Assembly (NCBI RefSeq): GCF_042685365.1
Contig: NZ_JBHUMY010000001.1
Span: 558,001-622,000, forward strand
Origin: Paenibacillus_AP thailandensis
GTDB lineage: Bacteria; Bacillota; Bacilli; Paenibacillales; Paenibacillaceae
Length of the DNA: 64,000 nt
Reading direction: 5' to 3'
Below the pieces are notes generated by a model, which saw only the letters and a program-made list of their open reading frames with translations, ran no database searches and was not told the DNA's origin. The first letter of the stretch is position 1. Each line of letters starts with the position of its first letter. A program made the position numbers and the translations under genes. Positions 33,630 to 42,407 of the stretch are shown here, piece after piece.

Positions 33630-33670
33630 AAAGAAAAGGAATGAACCTCTCAAGGCTCATTCCTTTTCTT
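33630..33670. terminator. Bidirectional terminator shared by the CPBP gene and uvrC
   Basis: AAAGAAAAGGAATGA (33630-33644) pairs with TCATTCCTTTTCTT (33657-33670); T-rich flanks on both sides. The stem includes the last codons of uvrC. Confidence 0.88.
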
Positions 33671-35516
33671 CGTTTAACGCGTCCAAAATTTGCCGTGCCA
33701 GCTTCTCGCCGATCGAAAGCGGCTTGAAGTCCTCGACGGACGCTTCTTTTATTTTTTTGAGCGAGCCGAAGTGCTTCAATAGCGCTTTCCGGCGCTTCTC
33801 CCCGACGCCCGGAATGGAGTCCAGCCGGGAGGCGACCATCGATTTCGCGCGCTGCTCGCGGTGGAACGTAATCGCAAACCGGTGCACTTCCTCCTGAATG
33901 CGCTGGAGCAAATAAAACTCCTGGCTGTCCCGGGGCAGCGGCACGATTTCCGGGGGCTCCCCGATCATCAGCTGCGCGGTTTTATGCTTCTCGTCCTTGA
34001 CTAGGCCGCAAACCGGTATATCAAGCCCCAGCTCGTTCTCCAAAATATCGATGGCCGCGGAAATTTGCCCTTTGCCGCCGTCCACCACGATCAGATCGGG
34101 CCGCGGCAAATTTTCCTTCAGCACCCGCTCGTACCGTCTCCGGATCACCTCGCGCATCGTCTCGTAATCGTCCGGCCCTTGCACGGTCCGCACTTTATAT
34201 TTCCGGTATTCCTTCCGGTCCGGCTTGCCGTCCGTGAACACGACCATCGCCGATACCGGATTCGTTCCTTGAATGTTCGAGTTGTCGAACGCTTCGATCC
34301 GGTGCAGCTCCGGCAGTCCAAGCCGCTTGCCGAGCCCTTCGGACGCCTTGACGCTCCGTTCCTCGTCGCGTTCGATCAGGCGGAATTTGTCTTCCAGCAT
34401 AATTTTCGCGTTGTCGATCGCCATCGAGACGACTTCGCTTTTGGCCCCGCGCTGCGGCATTAACACCTTCACATGCAGCCAATCCTGCAGCATGCTTGTG
34501 ATTTCGTCGAGACCCTGCATCTCCTCGCCCGCTCCCGCAGCGGGAAGCGGCAGCAGAATTTGCTTCGGCAAAGCCGGATTGTCGCTGTAATATTGCGTGA
34601 CGAACGTCAGGAAATCGTCGTATTCCTCGCCGTAATAAGGAAACGTCGTCGCATGCCGCTCGATCAGCTTGCCTTTGCGCATATACAGAATTTGAACGCA
34701 CATCCACCCTTTGTCCGTCGCATAGCCGAATACGTCGCGGTCGAGCGCGTCGTTCAACGTAATTTTCTGCTTCTCCATCACGGCGTCGATGGCGATGATC
34801 TGATCCCGGTATTCCTTGGCCCGCTCGAACTCGAGCTGCTCGGCCGCGGCAGCCATCTTGCTTTCGAGCTCGGCCCGGACGGCGTCGTGCCCGCCGTTCA
34901 GAAATTTCGTAATTTCCTGCACCATCTTCTCGTAAGTGCCGGGCTGCACCTCGTATTCGCACGGCGCGATGCATTGGCCGATATGATAATACAAGCACAC
35001 TTTATCCGGCAGCGTCTTGCATTTGCGCAGCGGATACAGCCGGTCAAGCAGCTTCTTCGTCTGCTGCGCGGCGAAGGCGTTCGGGTACGGCCCGAAATAT
35101 TTGCCCTTATCCTTGACGATCTTCCTCGTCACTTCCAGACGGGGATGCGCTTCGGCCGTTATTTTTATATAAGGGAACGTTTTGTCGTCCTTCAGCAGAA
35201 CGTTGTAACGCGGATGATATTGTTTGATCAGGTTGCATTCGAGTATTAGCGCCTCGATATTGCTTCCGGTCACGATAAAATCGAAATCGCGGATTTCCGA
35301 CACCAGCCGCTGCGTTTTGCCGTTATGGCTGCCGTTGAAGTAGGAGCGGACCCGGTTTTTCAGCACTTTGGCTTTGCCGACGTAAATAATGGTCCCTTCC
35401 CCGTTCTTCATCAAGTAGCAGCCGGGCTTATCCGGGAGCAGCGCCAGCTTGTTGCGTATCAACTCGTTCGCTTCCGCCCGCGATACGGCCGGGCTTCCGC
35501 TTCCATGCTCGTCCAT
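33657..35516 (-). CDS. uvrC: Excinuclease ABC subunit C
   Basis: About 619 residues from ATG 35516, which has GGGGGGAG upstream. GIY-YIG nuclease domain at the N-terminus (PGCYLMKNGEGTIIYVGKAK), the UVR helix pair around 200-235 (EFERAKEYRDQI), the RNase H-like second nuclease (RIEAFDNSNIQGT; PDLIVVDGGKGQ) and a C-terminal helix-hairpin-helix pair (IPGVGEKRRKALLKHFGS). UvrC makes both incisions around bulky lesions bound by UvrAB. In B. subtilis uvrC also lies near sdhCAB, so the neighbourhood is conserved. Confidence 0.97.
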   Translation of the reverse strand: MDEHGSGSPAVSRAEANELIRNKLALLPDKPGCYLMKNGEGTIIYVGKAKVLKNRVRSYFNGSHNGKTQRLVSEIRDFDFIVTGSNIEALILECNLIKQYHPRYNVLLKDDKTFPYIKITAEAHPRLEVTRKIVKDKGKYFGPYPNAFAAQQTKKLLDRLYPLRKCKTLPDKVCLYYHIGQCIAPCEYEVQPGTYEKMVQEITKFLNGGHDAVRAELESKMAAAAEQLEFERAKEYRDQIIAIDAVMEKQKITLNDALDRDVFGYATDKGWMCVQILYMRKGKLIERHATTFPYYGEEYDDFLTFVTQYYSDNPALPKQILLPLPAAGAGEEMQGLDEITSMLQDWLHVKVLMPQRGAKSEVVSMAIDNAKIMLEDKFRLIERDEERSVKASEGLGKRLGLPELHRIEAFDNSNIQGTNPVSAMVVFTDGKPDRKEYRKYKVRTVQGPDDYETMREVIRRRYERVLKENLPRPDLIVVDGGKGQISAAIDILENELGLDIPVCGLVKDEKHKTAQLMIGEPPEIVPLPRDSQEFYLLQRIQEEVHRFAITFHREQRAKSMVASRLDSIPGVGEKRRKALLKHFGSLKKIKEASVEDFKPLSIGEKLARQILDALNEEKE

Positions 35517-35594
35517 GCTCTCCCCCCATTCCTGCATGATATAGCTATCATTTTATCATATTTGGCCCGATAAAATCAGGATGGCTTGTAACGC

Positions 35595-35624
35595 TTTACA
35601 GATGTTGGCTTTATTGGGTATACT
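35595..35624 (+). promoter_or_regulatory. Promoter of the YqzM-like peptide gene
   Basis: TTTACA (35595-35600), an 18-base spacer and TATACT (35619-35624), pointing to the ATG at 35704. Confidence 0.6.
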
Positions 35625-35703
35625 ATTATAAGCTTACGAAGATTATACTAGTCCATACGGGGTTACAATCTAACCTGCCATCCTTGAAGGAGGACGACAA
35701 CCA

Positions 35704-35856
35704 ATGGAGAACGTGAATGCAAGAGACCCGCGCGAGCATGTAAACGAAGAGCCCAGAAACGACCTGCAGGACGTCGTATTCGGCTTCGGCGGGATGCTTC
35801 TGTTTATGACCGTCATCTTCTTTGCAGCCGTCATCGTAAAGTTTATCATTACATAA
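35704..35856 (+). CDS. YqzM-like single-span membrane peptide (50 residues)
   Basis: Starts at ATG 35704 after AAGGAGGACG, with a promoter upstream and a 15-pair terminator downstream, so it is a real transcription unit. The first half is acidic and Asn/Arg-rich (MENVNARDPREHVNEEPR); the second is one membrane helix (about 27-50, GFGGMLLFMTVIFFAAVIV) ending KFIIT. Size, charge pattern and topology match the short YqzM family of Bacillales, whose function is unknown to me; the family name is a tentative call. Confidence 0.7.
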   Translation: MENVNARDPREHVNEEPRNDLQDVVFGFGGMLLFMTVIFFAAVIVKFIIT

Positions 35857-35900
35857 GGGACCGGTGCTCCTGTCTCTTTGTATGTTTTTCGAATTGAACA

Positions 35901-35936
35901 AAGCCGGAAGGTCGATTTCGACCTTCCGGCTTTTTT
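35901..35936. terminator. Strong bidirectional terminator
   Basis: AAGCCGGAAGGTCGA (35901-35915) pairs perfectly with TCGACCTTCCGGCTT (35918-35932), followed by T. It ends the YqzM-like gene and, on the other strand, the sulfate-transport operon. Confidence 0.93.
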
Positions 35937-35969
35937 GCCTGCCGCTTGTTGAATCTTCTACTGCAAGCT

Positions 35970-36194
35970 CTACTGCACGATCCGCAACGAATCGTCTTTG
36001 CTCGCTTGTTTATTTTTCGGCGTATCCACGTGTTGCGGTTTGGACGGCTGATCGTAACGCGTCCGCTCCGTGCGGTCGATCTGCACGATCCTTCCGTCAT
36101 GCACCGTAATGACGACCGAGCCGTATTGCAGTCCCGTCGTTTGCTCGACAATCCGGTTTAACCACGTTTCATCCAATACCAAAGGTTTCGCCAT
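35970..36194 (-). CDS. yezD: YezD-family small protein
   Basis: 74 residues after TAGGAGGG. The core QYGSVVITVHDGRIVQIDRTE matches the YezD (DUF2292) family; the C-terminal third is a hydrophilic Lys/Gln-rich tail. Members are often found next to sulfur-assimilation genes, which fits its place at the end of the sulfate importer operon, 157 bases after cysW. Function unknown. An inverted repeat (TTGCGGAG/CTCCGCAA, about 36274-36309) in that gap might process or partly terminate the message. Confidence 0.8.
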   Translation of the reverse strand: MAKPLVLDETWLNRIVEQTTGLQYGSVVITVHDGRIVQIDRTERTRYDQPSKPQHVDTPKNKQASKDDSLRIVQ

Positions 36195-36351
36195 CCTTAA
36201 TCCCTCCTAAAGGTTTGTGTGAATTAACGCCCGATTGAGAGCGTGAAACAAAAAGCCTGCTTCGCTTGTTTTGCGGAGCCCCAATCTTTATCAATGACTC
36301 CGCAACCAAAGCTTGCCTCGGAAGCCTACGTCCGGCAATGCCGCAGGGCGG

Positions 36352-37218
36352 TTAAGCTTTTTTGCTCGAACGCCACTCTACAACGCTTTTGGCGATAAGC
36401 GTCAGCACCGCCAGCATCACTAATAACGAGGATACCGCAAACGCCGCCGAAAACTGGTATTCATTGTACAAAATTTCAATATGCAGCGGGAGCGTGTTCG
36501 TTTCTCCCCGAATATGGCCGGAGACGACGGACACGGCGCCGAACTCGCCCATCGCTCTCGCGTTGCATAGGACGATGCCGTACAAGAGGCCCCACTTGAT
36601 ATTCGGCAGCGTCACCCGCCAAAAGATTTGCCATCCCCGGGCGCCGAGGCTGGCCGCCGCCTCTTCCTCGGACACCCCTTGCGCCTGCATGAGCGGGATG
36701 AGCTCCCTTGCGACAAACGGAACCGTTACGAACACGGTAGCCAGCACGATTCCCGGCAAGGCGAAGACGATCTGAATGCCGCGGTCGTCCAGCCACGGTC
36801 CGAAATAGCCTTGCGCTCCGAACAGAAGCACAAATACGAGACCGGAAATAACCGGCGATATCGAAAACGGCAAATCGATCAGCGTAATCAGCGCGTTTTT
36901 GCCCCGGAAACGGAACTTCGTGATCGCCCAAGCCGCCGCGATGCCGAATGCCGTATTGAGCGGGACGGCGATCAGCGCCGTCGTCAGCGTCATCCGGAGC
37001 GCGGCCAACGCGTCCGGATCGGAGAGAGCCGCGGCGTATACGTCCCAGCCTTTCTTGAAAGCTTCGACAAAAACGAAAACGAGCGGGAGAAGCACGACCA
37101 GACCGAGGAACAAAACGGCGATCCCGATCAAAACGGCTTGCACGGGCCAAGCTTCCGTAATATGCTTCGGCCGTTTGGACGCTTCGCGAGACAGATGTGC
37201 GGTGATAGCTCCTGCCAT
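36352..37218 (-). CDS. cysW: Sulfate ABC transporter permease CysW
   Basis: 288 residues, six helices and the permease loop LIPLMQAQGVSEEEAAASLGARGWQIFWRVTLP that docks the ATPase. Pattern (AGAITAHLSRE start, INLIDLPFSISPVISGL-like segment, AMGEFGAVSVVSGHIRGET) fits CysW. It pairs with CysT for sulfate/thiosulfate import. No CysA gene follows; an ATPase encoded elsewhere must be used. AGGAGGGGG precedes the start, 11 bases after cysT. Confidence 0.93.
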   Translation of the reverse strand: MAGAITAHLSREASKRPKHITEAWPVQAVLIGIAVLFLGLVVLLPLVFVFVEAFKKGWDVYAAALSDPDALAALRMTLTTALIAVPLNTAFGIAAAWAITKFRFRGKNALITLIDLPFSISPVISGLVFVLLFGAQGYFGPWLDDRGIQIVFALPGIVLATVFVTVPFVARELIPLMQAQGVSEEEAAASLGARGWQIFWRVTLPNIKWGLLYGIVLCNARAMGEFGAVSVVSGHIRGETNTLPLHIEILYNEYQFSAAFAVSSLLVMLAVLTLIAKSVVEWRSSKKA

Positions 37219-37229
37219 ATTGCCCCCTC

Positions 37230-38078
37230 CTATACGGCTTCCGTGCGGCGATTAACCCGCCACTGCAGGAAGTTGATAAGCAGAAGCAGCGCAAACGACA
37301 ACACGAGCAAAACAAGTGCGATCGCGGTCGCTCCCGCGTTATCGTGCTGCTCCAATTTGGTCATGATCAAGAGCGGCGCGATCTCCGTCTTGAGGGGCAT
37401 GTTGCCCGATATAAAAACGACCGAGCCGTATTCTCCGATTCCCCTCGCAAACGCAAGCGCGAACCCTGTCAATATCGCCGGCAGAAGCTCGGGGAATATG
37501 ATTCGGCGGAACGTCCTCCATCTGCGGGCGCCCAGCATGACGGCCGCTTCTTCGACGTCTTTCTCTAAATCTTGAAGAACCGGCTGCACCGTTCGCACGA
37601 CAAACGGAATGCCGATAAAAATAAGCGCGATCGTAATTCCGACGGGCGAATAAGCCGTCTTGATGCCGAGCGGTGCAAGCGCCGAGCCGATCAAGCCGTT
37701 AGGCGCGTAGATCGCCGTAAGCGCGATGCCGGCAACGGCGGTCGGCAGCGCAAACGGGAGATCCACCAGCGCATCGAGCAGCTTTTTGCCCGGAAACCGG
37801 TATCGGACGAGCACCCAGGCCACGATCAAGCCGAACACGACGTTGACCAGCGCCGCCGCAAACGCGGTCAGAAAGCTTACCCGGTAGGCAGCCAGGACGC
37901 GGACCGTCGTAACGGTATTCCAGAACTCCGTCCAGCTAAGCTCCGTCGTGCGGATAAAGACGCCGGCAAGCGGAATGAGCACGATCAAACTAAGATAAAG
38001 CAGCGTAAAACCAAGCGACAATCCGAATCCGGGAAGGACGTTTCTGCTTTTCGGCGCTTTCGGTGCGGAACCTTTCAT
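37230..38078 (-). CDS. cysT: Sulfate ABC transporter permease CysT
   Basis: 282 residues, six helices. Typical CysT (CysU) segments: VDLPFALPTAVAGIALTAIY, IGIPFVVRTVQPVLQD, EDVEEAAVMLGARRWRTFRRI and the RGIGEYGSVVFISGNMP stretch. Forms the sulfate channel with CysW. GGAGCTGAC precedes the start, 31 bases after the binding-protein gene. Confidence 0.94.
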   Translation of the reverse strand: MKGSAPKAPKSRNVLPGFGLSLGFTLLYLSLIVLIPLAGVFIRTTELSWTEFWNTVTTVRVLAAYRVSFLTAFAAALVNVVFGLIVAWVLVRYRFPGKKLLDALVDLPFALPTAVAGIALTAIYAPNGLIGSALAPLGIKTAYSPVGITIALIFIGIPFVVRTVQPVLQDLEKDVEEAAVMLGARRWRTFRRIIFPELLPAILTGFALAFARGIGEYGSVVFISGNMPLKTEIAPLLIMTKLEQHDNAGATAIALVLLVLSFALLLLINFLQWRVNRRTEAV

Positions 38079-38109
38079 GTGAAGTCAGCTCCAGTCTTCG
38101 GTTCCGGGC

Positions 38110-39225
38110 TTATTGTCCCGGAACGTAAATTTGATCGAATATGCCGCCGTCCGCAAAATGCTTCTTCTGCGCTTCCGCCCAGCCGCCGAAATCGGCTATC
38201 GTAATGAGTTCCAAATCTTTAAACGTATCTTTGTATTTCGCGGCAATCGTTTCGTTGATCGGACGGTAGTAGTTTTTCGCGGCGATTTCCTGGCCTTCGT
38301 CCGAGTACAAGTAGTCCAGATAAGCCTCGGATACTTCCCTTGTGCCGCGGTCGTCAACGTTTTTGTCTACGACCGCCACCGGCGGCTCCGCCAATATGCT
38401 CAGAGACGGGTACACGATCTCGAACTTATCCGGGCCAAGCTCCTTGAGCGACAGGAACGCTTCGTTCTCCCAGGCGAGCAGCACGTCGCCGATGCCCCGT
38501 TCGACGAACGTCGTCGTCGCGCCGCGGGCGCCCGAATCGAGAACCGGAACGTGTTTAAACAAATCGGATACGAATTGCTGCGCTTTTGCTTCGTCGTTGT
38601 TGTTTTGCTTTAAGGCATAGCCCCAAGCCGCCAAGTAATTCCAGCGGGCGCCGCCCGACGTCTTCGGATTCGGCGTAATGACTTCGACGCCGTCCTTCAG
38701 CAGGTCGCTCCAGTCTTGAATGCCCTTCGGATTGCCTTTGCGGACGAGAAAGACGATCGTCGACGTATACGGCGAACTGTTATGCTCGAATTTCGATTGC
38801 CAGTCGGCGCCGAGCAGCCCCTCCTCGGCAATGGCGTCGATATCGTAGCCAAGCGCCAGCGTGACGACGTCCGCCTTCAGCCCGTCGATAACGGCCAAGC
38901 TTTGCTTGCCCGAACCGCCGTGAGACTGCTTTACGGTTACTTCCTGCCCGGTCTTCTCTTTCCAATACTTTGCGAAAGCGGCATTGTACTCTTCGTACAG
39001 CTCGCGCGTCGGGTCATAGGAAACGTTCAGCAGCTCGACCGGCTCCTTCGGTTCCGCCGAAGGCGACGCCGCAGCTTCGCCGGATGCGGATGCCGAAGGC
39101 ACCGCGGCGGGCGGCGCGGCGTTCCCGCCGTTTGCGCCGTTGCCGGAGCCCGAGCCGCAAGCGGCAAGCACAAGCGTTGTAGTCAGCAATAGTATAGCGG
39201 AACGAACAATGGATAACTTCTTCAT
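38110..39225 (-). CDS. sbp: Sulfate-binding lipoprotein
   Basis: 371 residues from ATG 39225 (AGGGG eleven bases before). Signal peptide with lipobox LVLAAC, then a Gly/Ala/Pro linker to about residue 60 and a sulfate/thiosulfate-binding fold: LLNVSYDPTRELYEEYN, VKQSHGGSGKQSLAVI, DVVTLALGYDIDAIA, NPKTSGGARWNYLAAWGYAL, GIGDVLLAWENEA. Delivers sulfate to CysT-CysW. First gene of the operon. Confidence 0.94.
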   Translation of the reverse strand: MKKLSIVRSAILLLTTTLVLAACGSGSGNGANGGNAAPPAAVPSASASGEAAASPSAEPKEPVELLNVSYDPTRELYEEYNAAFAKYWKEKTGQEVTVKQSHGGSGKQSLAVIDGLKADVVTLALGYDIDAIAEEGLLGADWQSKFEHNSSPYTSTIVFLVRKGNPKGIQDWSDLLKDGVEVITPNPKTSGGARWNYLAAWGYALKQNNNDEAKAQQFVSDLFKHVPVLDSGARGATTTFVERGIGDVLLAWENEAFLSLKELGPDKFEIVYPSLSILAEPPVAVVDKNVDDRGTREVSEAYLDYLYSDEGQEIAAKNYYRPINETIAAKYKDTFKDLELITIADFGGWAEAQKKHFADGGIFDQIYVPGQ

Positions 39226-39305
39226 TGGTTCAAGCACCCCTTTGTCTAATGGACAAACTTCACTTTTCGCTTCTATTGCTCCGGTGGTCCGGTCACAATT
39301 CGATT

Positions 39306-39364
39306 ATTCCTACCTGTTTAGTGAGGTATGCTGAAATAATACCAATGCCTAACATTCCTGTCAA
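39306..39364 (-). promoter_or_regulatory. Promoter and CymR-like site before the sulfate operon
   Basis: Minus strand TTGACA (39359-39364), a 17-base spacer and TATTAT (39336-39341). Just downstream, ACTAAACAGGTAGGAAT (complement of 39306-39322) resembles the CymR cysteine-regulon motif, which ends in TAGGAAT; placement over the start of transcription fits repression when cysteine is abundant. Confidence 0.65.
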
Positions 39365-39430
39365 TACAAAATTCGGAAGATTAATGGAGGGTATAAGGAA
39401 TGCTTATATTTCGCTTTTTTAAACACGCCA

Positions 39431-39465
39431 AAAAAGCACTGGCGCTTCTTTCGAAACGCCAGTGC
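39431..39465 (-). terminator. Terminator after oppF
   Basis: GCACTGGCG (39436-39444) pairs with CGCCAGTGC (39457-39465); six T follow on the minus strand. Confidence 0.9.
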
Positions 39466-39493
39466 CGGTCGAATAGGATCAACTATTAATCTT

Positions 39494-40459
39494 TTATACA
39501 AAATGGCAAGCTACATAATGATCGTTGCCGACGTCCCGATACTCGGGAGCCTGCTGCTTGCAAATATCGGACGCGATCGGGCAGCGCGTATGGAATTTGC
39601 AGCCGGACGGGGGATTGGCGGGGCTCGGAATATCCCCCTTAAGGACGATTCTTTCCCGCTTCAACGTAGGGTCCGGCACGGGAATCGCCGACATAAGCGC
39701 TTTCGTGTACGGATGCAGCGGATTGCCGAACAGCTCCTCCGAGCTCGCCAGCTCGACCATCGAGCCCAAATACATGACGCCGACCCGGTTGCATAGATGC
39801 TCTACGACGCTTAAATCATGCGAGATAAAAAGATAGGTCAGCTTTTTCTCGGACTGCAGATCGCTTAGCAAATTGATGATTTGGGCCTGAATCGATACGT
39901 CGAGCGCCGAGACCGGTTCGTCGGCCACGATAAAGTCCGGATTCATAATAAGCGCCCGGGCTATCCCGATCCGCTGCCGCTGCCCGCCCGAAAATTCATG
40001 CGGATAGCGGTCGTAATGATAAGGGGCAAGGCCGCACCGCTCCATCGTTTCGATGACCCGTTCCTTCACCTGGGCGCGGTTCGTCATGCCGTGATCGAGC
40101 AAAGCTTCGCCGATCGCCTCGCCGACTTTGATCCGCGGGTTCAGCGAACTGAACGGATCTTGGAATACGATCTGGAGCTTGGGGCGCAATCGCCTCATTT
40201 GCTCCTTGGACAGATCGTAAAGGTCTTGCCCGTTGAAGACGACCTTCCCTTCGGTTTTGTCAATCAGGCGCAATATGGTACGTCCGATCGTGCTTTTGCC
40301 GCAGCCCGATTCGCCGACCAGCCCGAACGATTCTCCTCTTCTTATTTGAAACGAAACGTCGTCGACGGCTTTTACATGCCCGACCGTCCGCTGAAAAATC
40401 CCGCCCGTTACCGGAAAGTATTTTTTCAGCCGGTCCACCTGAAGCAATACTTCGCTCAT
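39494..40459 (-). CDS. oppF: Oligopeptide ABC transporter ATPase OppF
   Basis: 321 residues with Walker A GESGCGKST, Q-loop IVFQDPFSSLNPR, signature SGGQRQRIGIARAL, Walker B DFIVADEPVSALD and H-loop FISHDLSV, then the peptide-family C-terminal zone with cysteines (CKFHTRCPIASDICKQQAP) that in OppF/OppD proteins can hold an Fe-S cluster. Its ATG directly follows the oppD stop (TAAATG). Works with OppD on the OppBC pore. Confidence 0.95.
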   Translation of the reverse strand: MSEVLLQVDRLKKYFPVTGGIFQRTVGHVKAVDDVSFQIRRGESFGLVGESGCGKSTIGRTILRLIDKTEGKVVFNGQDLYDLSKEQMRRLRPKLQIVFQDPFSSLNPRIKVGEAIGEALLDHGMTNRAQVKERVIETMERCGLAPYHYDRYPHEFSGGQRQRIGIARALIMNPDFIVADEPVSALDVSIQAQIINLLSDLQSEKKLTYLFISHDLSVVEHLCNRVGVMYLGSMVELASSEELFGNPLHPYTKALMSAIPVPDPTLKRERIVLKGDIPSPANPPSGCKFHTRCPIASDICKQQAPEYRDVGNDHYVACHFV

Positions 40460-41446
40460 TTAAGCATCCCCCTCTTTCTCGTAGAGCCAGCATGCTGTTT
40501 TATGCTTCTCGTTGCCATGCGAGCGGAACGGAGGCTGCTTCTGGCGGCATATGTCCATCGCAAATTCGCACCGGTCGTGGAAATGACAGTTCGCTTCCAG
40601 CTCAATCGGGTTCGGAACTTGCCCGGGAATGGAATATAGCCGTTCTGTCTTCTTGTTAATGACCGGCTTGGCCTTTAATAACCCTTTCGTATACGGATGC
40701 CGGGGATCTTTAAAGAGCTCCAGCACCGGCGCTTCTTCGATCACTTTCCCGGCGTACATGACGACGACGTAATCGGCCATTTCGGCAACGACGCCAAGAT
40801 CGTGCGTAATCAGCATAATGGCCGTATTGAGCTTCTGCTTCAAATCCCGCATCAGATCGAGGATTTGCGCTTGAATCGTAACGTCGAGCGCGGTAGTCGG
40901 CTCGTCCGCGATCAGCAGCTTGGGATCGCAGCTTAACGCGATGGCGATCATTATGCGCTGCCTCATTCCGCCGCTTAATTCGTGCGGGTAGGAATCGAAA
41001 ATTTTTTCCGGGCGGGGAATGCCCACCATGCTGATCAATTCGATCGCCCGCTTTTTCGCTTCCTTTTTGCTCATCAGCATATGCAGCATCAACGGCTCCG
41101 TAATTTGCTCGCCGACCGTCAGCACCGGGTTAAGCGAGGACATCGGCTCCTGGAATATAATCGAAATGTCGTTGCCGCGGATGCGCGCCATTTCCCGTTT
41201 GCTCAGCTTAAGCAAATCTTTGCCTTCGAACAAAATTTCTCCTCCGGCAATTTTCCCCGGCGGCGTCTCGACAAGGCGCATGAGCGACATCGCCGTAACG
41301 CTTTTGCCGCAGCCCGATTCACCGACCACGCACAGCGTCTCGCCTTCGCGGATCGAAAAGCTCACGTCGTTGACGGCTTTGACAACTCCTGAAGATGTAT
41401 GGAAATGGGTCTCCAAGTTTCGGAATTGAACCAGTTCTTTAGCCAT
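40460..41446 (-). CDS. oppD: Oligopeptide ABC transporter ATPase OppD
   Basis: 328 residues: Walker A GESGCGKSV, Q-loop IIFQEPMSSLNPV, signature LSGGMRQRIMIAIAL, Walker B KLLIADEPTTALD, H-loop LITHDLGV and the C-terminal Cys motif CHFHDRCEFAMDICRQ. Second ATPase of the importer. GGAGGAAG precedes its start, 24 bases after oppC. Confidence 0.95.
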   Translation of the reverse strand: MAKELVQFRNLETHFHTSSGVVKAVNDVSFSIREGETLCVVGESGCGKSVTAMSLMRLVETPPGKIAGGEILFEGKDLLKLSKREMARIRGNDISIIFQEPMSSLNPVLTVGEQITEPLMLHMLMSKKEAKKRAIELISMVGIPRPEKIFDSYPHELSGGMRQRIMIAIALSCDPKLLIADEPTTALDVTIQAQILDLMRDLKQKLNTAIMLITHDLGVVAEMADYVVVMYAGKVIEEAPVLELFKDPRHPYTKGLLKAKPVINKKTERLYSIPGQVPNPIELEANCHFHDRCEFAMDICRQKQPPFRSHGNEKHKTACWLYEKEGDA

Positions 41447-41470
41447 ATCGCTTCCTCCGCTTAAGTCAAG

Positions 41471-42394
41471 TTATTTCTTTGTCTTCGGATCAAGCGCATC
41501 GCGTAGGCCGTCTCCGATCAGGTTAATCGCCACGGTCGTGATGAGAATGCACATGCCGGGAGGAATCCACAGCCAAGGCCTTTTGCGGAAATCGATCAAG
41601 CTGTTCGCCTCCGAAATCATATTCCCCCACGACGGTGTTGGCGGCACGACTCCGATCCCGAGATAGCTCATTGCCGATTCGTACAAAATAGCTCCGGCTA
41701 CGGTCAATGTTGCCGACACGATAATAATCGGCACCGTATTTGGAAGCAAATGTCGAAAAATTTTGCGCCGGTCCTTTAGTCCGAGCGCGTCCGTCGCTTG
41801 CATGAACTCTTGCTCGCGGAGCGTTAATATTTGGCCGCGAACCAGCCTTGCAAGCGTGGTCCAGTTAATAATCCCGATGATCAGCATCAGCAAATAAATC
41901 CGCTTGGACGGCTGAACCTTCAAATCGGACAAAACGGCGCCTAAAATGATGAGAATCGGAAGCGTCGGCAGCGCCATGAAAATATCCGCTATCCGCATAA
42001 TGAGCGAATCGACGTATTTCCGGTAGAAGCCCGCAAGCGCGCCTAGCGTGGCGCCGATAATGACGGTCACGACCGTGGCGACGATTCCGACCATCAGCGA
42101 TATGCGGCCGGCAAGCATGACACGGAGAAGAATGTCGCGTCCCAGCTTGTCCGTTCCGAGCCAATACTTGGCATTCGGCGGCAAGTTTCGGTCCTTAAGG
42201 GAGTAATCGAGCAGGCTGTAGGGCGATAACCAAGGTCCGACAATACAAATGAGCGCCATAAGCACTAATATGACAAGCCCTGCAACCGCAAGCCGGTTGC
42301 GGGTAAATCTGCGAAGCGCTATTCTCCAGGGCGAATCTGCATGTTTGGACGGAGGAGCCTTCGTCTTCATATTTACGACACTCTCGGCAGCCAT
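41471..42394 (-). CDS. oppC: Oligopeptide ABC transporter permease OppC
   Basis: 307 residues. N-terminal OppC_N part (SPWRIALRRFTRNRLAVAGL), then six helices and the loop QEFMQATDALGLKDRRKIFRHLLPN that contacts the ATPases; HPLGTD-type motif present as YWLGTDKLGRD. Forms the membrane pore with OppB. GGGGGAGAG upstream. Confidence 0.94.
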   Translation of the reverse strand: MAAESVVNMKTKAPPSKHADSPWRIALRRFTRNRLAVAGLVILVLMALICIVGPWLSPYSLLDYSLKDRNLPPNAKYWLGTDKLGRDILLRVMLAGRISLMVGIVATVVTVIIGATLGALAGFYRKYVDSLIMRIADIFMALPTLPILIILGAVLSDLKVQPSKRIYLLMLIIGIINWTTLARLVRGQILTLREQEFMQATDALGLKDRRKIFRHLLPNTVPIIIVSATLTVAGAILYESAMSYLGIGVVPPTPSWGNMISEANSLIDFRKRPWLWIPPGMCILITTVAINLIGDGLRDALDPKTKK

Positions 42395-42407
42395 TCGTCT
42401 CTCCCCC

